A stretch of DNA of 64,000 nt from RGIG1902 sp034926865 (lineage in GTDB: Bacteria; Bacillota; Clostridia; Oscillospirales; Butyricicoccaceae): NCBI GenBank assembly GCA_034926865.1, contig JAYFQP010000013.1:1-64000 (forward strand), read 5' to 3'. Shown here piece by piece: positions 60,904 through 64,000 of this stretch; within the stretch, counting starts at the first letter, position 1; each line of letters starts with the position of its first letter. The notes below the pieces were generated by a model. That model was not told where the DNA came from. It saw nothing but the letters and a program-made list of their open reading frames with translations, and did not search any database. The position numbers and the translations under genes are program-made.

Positions 60904-62586
60904 GTGAAAACAGGCTATGTATATGATCGTTATTACGGGTATGATGAGATAACAGGCATACTCAAGGGGTATCAGCAAAAGCATCCCGATTTTACGGAAC
61001 TGACTTCGTTAGGCCGTACGCCTGAGGGAAGAGAAATATGGCTTCTTAAGGTAACAGATACCTCTTTTGGAGGTTATGAGGATAAGCCCGCTCTCTATGT
61101 GGAGGGGAATATCCATGCCGGGGAAGTTACTGGAAGCATGACGGTGATGTATCTTATAGATACGCTGATGAGCAATCTTGAAGATAAGAACATCGCAAGG
61201 CTGCTTGAAAAATATACGATTTACGCGGTGCCGCGGGTCTCGCCTGACGGTTCTGAGCGTTACCTTACAACTCCCGATACCCTGCGCTCCGCGCCAAGAC
61301 TGTATCCTTTTTCCGAACCAATGCCCGGCCTTCAGCGCAAGGATATGGATGGAGATGGAGTAATACGCCTTATGAGGGTCAAAACGCCTTATGGCGCATG
61401 GAAGGTTTCTGAAAAAGACGCAAGGGTTATGAAGCGCCGTCAGCCTGACGATACCGATGGAGATTTTTATAACGTATACGATGAGGGCTTTGTTGAAAAC
61501 TATGACGGCATAAATATTGAAATCGCACCCGCTCAGTTCGGAAATGATTTTAACCGGAATTATCCTATCGGCTGGCAGACTGAAGACTCGCAGAAGGGTT
61601 CGGGCGATTATCCCCTTTCTAATACAGAAACAAAAGCCAATGCAGATTTTCTGATCGCTCATCCAAACGTCTGCTGTGTAATTGATATGCATACTGCAGG
61701 GGGTCAAAATCTTTATACCCCGGGATATAAAAGCCCAAAGGATGCGATAAAGCAGGATATAGATCTTTACAAGGCTATTGGCAAGATTGCCAACCAGGAA
61801 AACGGTTATCCGGTTTTAAGCCTTTATGAGGAATATATGCCGCAGTCTCACCCACAAACATGCGGCGGATTTGATGATTTTTGCCACTTTGTGCTGGGGA
61901 TACCTGCAATGACGATAGAATGTTGGGACCTGGCCGAGCGCTCGGGGTTAAAGCCCGTGTATCCTCCATGTGAGGACAAAAGCGATGAGGAAAAGGAGCA
62001 TGAGATATGCTCCATGCTAAAATGGGTGGACGAGAATATCGGCAAAGATGTATTTATGCCATGGACGTCATTTGATCATCCACAACTGGGGATGGTGGAG
62101 CTTGGCGGATGCGACAGTAAATTTGTCGCGCAGAATCCCCCTCCCCGATATCTTAAGCAGGAGCTTTTGAAGCATACACGCTTTATGCTGCGGCTAATGA
62201 AGCTATTGCCCAGCTTGACTGTCGATGATGTGCAGGTAAAGCAGCTGGGTGAGGATATTTTCAAAGTAGAGGTTACGTGCGGCAATATGGGTTATATGCC
62301 TACATATGTGTTCAAAGAGGGGTTAAAGGCTAAGAGGCTTAAGGGAGTAAGCCTTCAGCTTGATGGCATTGAGGTGCTTGAAGGGCCTTCAAAATCCGAG
62401 CTTGGGCATCTTGAGGGCCACGGCGGGTATTCGGTAAGTGCATGGGGAGTTTCACAGGGAACGGCACAGAACGCCCCTTTGCGTAAGAAAGCAGCGTGGA
62501 TAGTAAGAGGCAGAAAGGGAGACGGGTTTACTATAGTCTGCACCTCTGGGAAAGCAGGGAAAACCTCTGTTAAAGCAGAGCTTTAG
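60904..62586 (+). CDS. M14-family zinc carboxypeptidase
   Basis: The 560-residue protein is an M14 metallopeptidase. Zinc ligands His71 and Glu74 lie in GNIHAGEVTG; FNRNYPIGWQ supplies the substrate-binding Arg/Asn; the third ligand is in CCVIDMHTAGGQ; and the catalytic Glu is probably in MTIECWDLAE near residue 340. A C-terminal domain of about 150 residues follows. No signal peptide is present, so it is likely cytosolic; substrates may be peptides or cell-wall peptides. It starts at a GTG after AAGGAGG. The aminotransferase gene follows by 50 bases, probably co-transcribed. Confidence 0.92.
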   Translation: MKTGYVYDRYYGYDEITGILKGYQQKHPDFTELTSLGRTPEGREIWLLKVTDTSFGGYEDKPALYVEGNIHAGEVTGSMTVMYLIDTLMSNLEDKNIARLLEKYTIYAVPRVSPDGSERYLTTPDTLRSAPRLYPFSEPMPGLQRKDMDGDGVIRLMRVKTPYGAWKVSEKDARVMKRRQPDDTDGDFYNVYDEGFVENYDGINIEIAPAQFGNDFNRNYPIGWQTEDSQKGSGDYPLSNTETKANADFLIAHPNVCCVIDMHTAGGQNLYTPGYKSPKDAIKQDIDLYKAIGKIANQENGYPVLSLYEEYMPQSHPQTCGGFDDFCHFVLGIPAMTIECWDLAERSGLKPVYPPCEDKSDEEKEHEICSMLKWVDENIGKDVFMPWTSFDHPQLGMVELGGCDSKFVAQNPPPRYLKQELLKHTRFMLRLMKLLPSLTVDDVQVKQLGEDIFKVEVTCGNMGYMPTYVFKEGLKAKRLKGVSLQLDGIEVLEGPSKSELGHLEGHGGYSVSAWGVSQGTAQNAPLRKKAAWIVRGRKGDGFTIVCTSGKAGKTSVKAEL

Positions 62587-62636
62587 AGTTATAGATAAGT
62601 AATACGCAGTTCTTAATAAGGAGGAACAAAAAAGCA

Positions 62637-63803
62637 ATGAGCGAGACAGTAAAGTATGTCAAAAGGGTCGGGACAGACTGCAACAAATGGGATGGCATGG
62701 GTGATCGCTTCGGCGATAGTGACCTTATGGCGCTTTGGGTAGCTGATATGGATTTTGTGGTGCCTGAGTGCGCCCGCCAAGCGGTTATCAAATATGCCGA
62801 ATTTGGCATTTACGGCTATCACAAGACACCCGAGGGGTATTTTAAGGCATTTATTGATTGGGAGAAGCAATACCATAACTGCGAGATTAAGAGGGAGTGG
62901 ATAAAGTTTGCTCCCGGCGTCGTCTCCCCTATCAACTGGTATGTACATATGAAGACCCAGCCGGGCGATGGCGTTATTGTTATGACGCCTGTTTATTATC
63001 CGTTCCTGGATGCGATAAACAATAACGGCAGAACCCTGGTTTCAAGCGATCTTGTGAATACCAATGGTATATATACGGTGGATTTTGCTGATTTTGAGGA
63101 TAAGATTGTTAAGAATAATGTAAAACTCTTTATCCTTTCTTCCCCTCATAACCCTGTGGGCAGAGTATGGACAAAAGCCGAGCTTGAGCAGATGCTGAAG
63201 ATCTGCCGCAAGCATAAAGTATTCGTTATAGCTGACGAGATTCATCATGACCTTATCATGCCCGGCCATAATCACACCGAGATATTGACCATCGAAGGCT
63301 ATAATGATATGCTCGTTGCCATCACAGCCGGAAGCAAGACGTTCAATCTGGCAGGCTGCAAGAACTCTTTCGTTATCCTTCCCGATGACAAATTGAGGGC
63401 GGAGTATGACAATTACCTCCAGCAGATCAGAATCAACTCAGGCGCGTCCTTTGGTTATGTTGCCATTGAGGCAGCGTTCAAGGGCGGACGTGAGTGGCTT
63501 GAAGGAGTCATCGATATAATCAACGCAAACGCCCAGTATATCAAGAATGAGCTTGCTGACAAGCTTCCCAAGGCTGTTGTTTCTCCCCTTGAAGGCACAT
63601 ATCTTTTATGGGTCGATCTTGGCGCTTATGTCGAGCAGGGCAAGATGCAAGAGCTTATCCAGAATAAGTGCCGTCTTGCCGTTGATTACGGCAGCTGGTT
63701 CGGCGGAGACCGTTTCGGTGGTTTCATAAGACTGAACCTTGCCACATCCCCTGAGAATATTAAGGATGCCGTAGCCCGCATAGTAAAAGAGATCAAGGGC
63801 TAA
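62637..63803 (+). CDS. MalY/PatB-type PLP aminotransferase (C-S lyase family)
   Basis: The 388-residue fold-type I PLP enzyme is of the MalY/PatB subgroup: NKWDGMGDRFGDSDLMALWVADMDF near the N-terminus (shown here only by its key block DLMALWVADMDF), FILSSPHNPVGRVWT, VIADEIHHDL, and the PLP Lys in AGSKTFNLAG, then FIRLNLATSPENI at the C-terminus. Members are usually cystathionine beta-lyases or aminotransferases. It is preceded by AAGGAGG and probably shares a transcript with the carboxypeptidase gene. Confidence 0.92.
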   Translation: MSETVKYVKRVGTDCNKWDGMGDRFGDSDLMALWVADMDFVVPECARQAVIKYAEFGIYGYHKTPEGYFKAFIDWEKQYHNCEIKREWIKFAPGVVSPINWYVHMKTQPGDGVIVMTPVYYPFLDAINNNGRTLVSSDLVNTNGIYTVDFADFEDKIVKNNVKLFILSSPHNPVGRVWTKAELEQMLKICRKHKVFVIADEIHHDLIMPGHNHTEILTIEGYNDMLVAITAGSKTFNLAGCKNSFVILPDDKLRAEYDNYLQQIRINSGASFGYVAIEAAFKGGREWLEGVIDIINANAQYIKNELADKLPKAVVSPLEGTYLLWVDLGAYVEQGKMQELIQNKCRLAVDYGSWFGGDRFGGFIRLNLATSPENIKDAVARIVKEIKG

Positions 63804-63875
63804 GCTGAGGTATTGCCACGGAGTACTTACGAAGTGCGTCTTGGCTCGTTTGGCAAAAGCATAAGTAGTAAACTA

Positions 63876-63905
63876 AAGCGCCGGGTTTATCCGGCGCTTA
63901 TTTTA
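63876..63905. terminator. intrinsic terminator after patB-like gene
   Basis: AAGCGCCGG (63876-63884) / CCGGCGCTT (63891-63899) with a 6-base loop, followed by ATTTTAAA. It lies 73 bases after the aminotransferase stop. Confidence 0.8.
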
Positions 63906-64000
63906 AACGATGCTTTATGAATAAAAAACGGCAGTAGAGAGCGCTGATATGGCTGATAAGGCTGGCTATAATGTTTATAGTAAGCGGCTTTTTTCATATA
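63898..64000 (-). CDS. possible C-terminal end of a membrane protein (mostly outside window)
   Basis: On the minus strand an open frame enters from the right edge and ends with a TAA at 63900-63898. The last residues read INIIASLISHISALYCRFLF then a basic tail KHRLK, like a final membrane helix with a positive-inside end. Only 33 codons are visible and no domain can be recognised. The stop abuts the terminator stem, which would suit a minus-strand gene ending here. It may be chance. Confidence 0.3.

Noticed and set aside
63950..64000. Plus-strand gene starting at the ATG near 63950
   Set aside because: No ribosome site precedes it and too few codons are visible; the minus-strand membrane-like ending is slightly more credible.

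Overview
The window looks like the replication-origin region of a Gram-positive Clostridia-type bacterium. A dense minus-strand block carries dnaN, dnaA, gyrB, remB, recF, the S4 protein, gyrA, mnmE, mnmG, rsmG, noc, parA, parB and serS. Intrinsic terminators and strong GGAGG ribosome sites are common, and start codons include GTG and TTG. Family or genus cannot be read from the sequence alone.

Layout. 1-8.5 kb: the 5' part of a serpin lipoprotein, pyruvate kinase, a small tautomerase, a two-gene ThrE-type exporter, a membrane-anchored phosphodiester glycosidase, and a MerR regulator followed by a MerR-type promoter and a diaminopentanoate-dehydrogenase-like oxidoreductase. 8.6-11.2 kb: CheX and bacteriohemerythrin (overlapping), then a CapA-type metallophosphatase. 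11.4-21.9 kb is an accessory region. It holds a GntR regulator, three related enolase-superfamily genes (the middle one broken by a nonsense codon), an APC permease, a partial copy of the initiator tRNA, two decayed LysR fragments, a C45 acyltransferase/hydrolase and a PrpF isomerase, and ends at an intact tRNA-fMet. The tRNA fragment and the intact tRNA are direct repeats and may mark a small, integrase-less island. 22-27.5 kb: FMN reductase, amidohydrolase, M20 peptidase and two GNAT proteins.

27.6-46.6 kb is the origin core, entirely on the minus strand: remB-gyrB-dnaA-dnaN-yaaA-recF-pspC-nitrilase-gyrA-rnhA-mnmE-mnmG-rsmG-noc-parA-parB-serS in transcription order. remB-gyrB lies upstream of dnaA, whereas in Bacillus subtilis it follows recF. 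The dnaA-dnaN gap contains DnaA boxes, a DnaA-trio array and an AT-rich unwinding tract, so I place oriC there. A parS site lies between parA and noc. Nearly all genes right of 46.9 kb are on the plus strand, so transcription diverges around 46.6-46.9 kb. That gap also holds a promoter followed about 80 nt later by a strong terminator, ahead of remB.

46.9-64 kb: mnmA, a perfect inverted pair of consensus DnaA boxes, a cell-wall operon (alpha/beta hydrolase, membrane-anchored MurF-like ligase, Ddl with an inserted Gly/Lys-rich loop), IscS-IscU, a divergent BTAD regulator and unknown small protein, a DUF4358-MBOAT-DHHW surface-acylation module, a secreted stalk-domain protein, an M14 carboxypeptidase and a PatB-type aminotransferase.

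The most notable points are the rearranged origin with its inverted DnaA-box palindrome, the possible short RNA or attenuator before remB-gyrB, the tRNA-fMet-bounded remnant island, and the catabolic cluster with a nonsense-broken paralogue. I saw no CRISPR array, intact transposon or obvious defence system.
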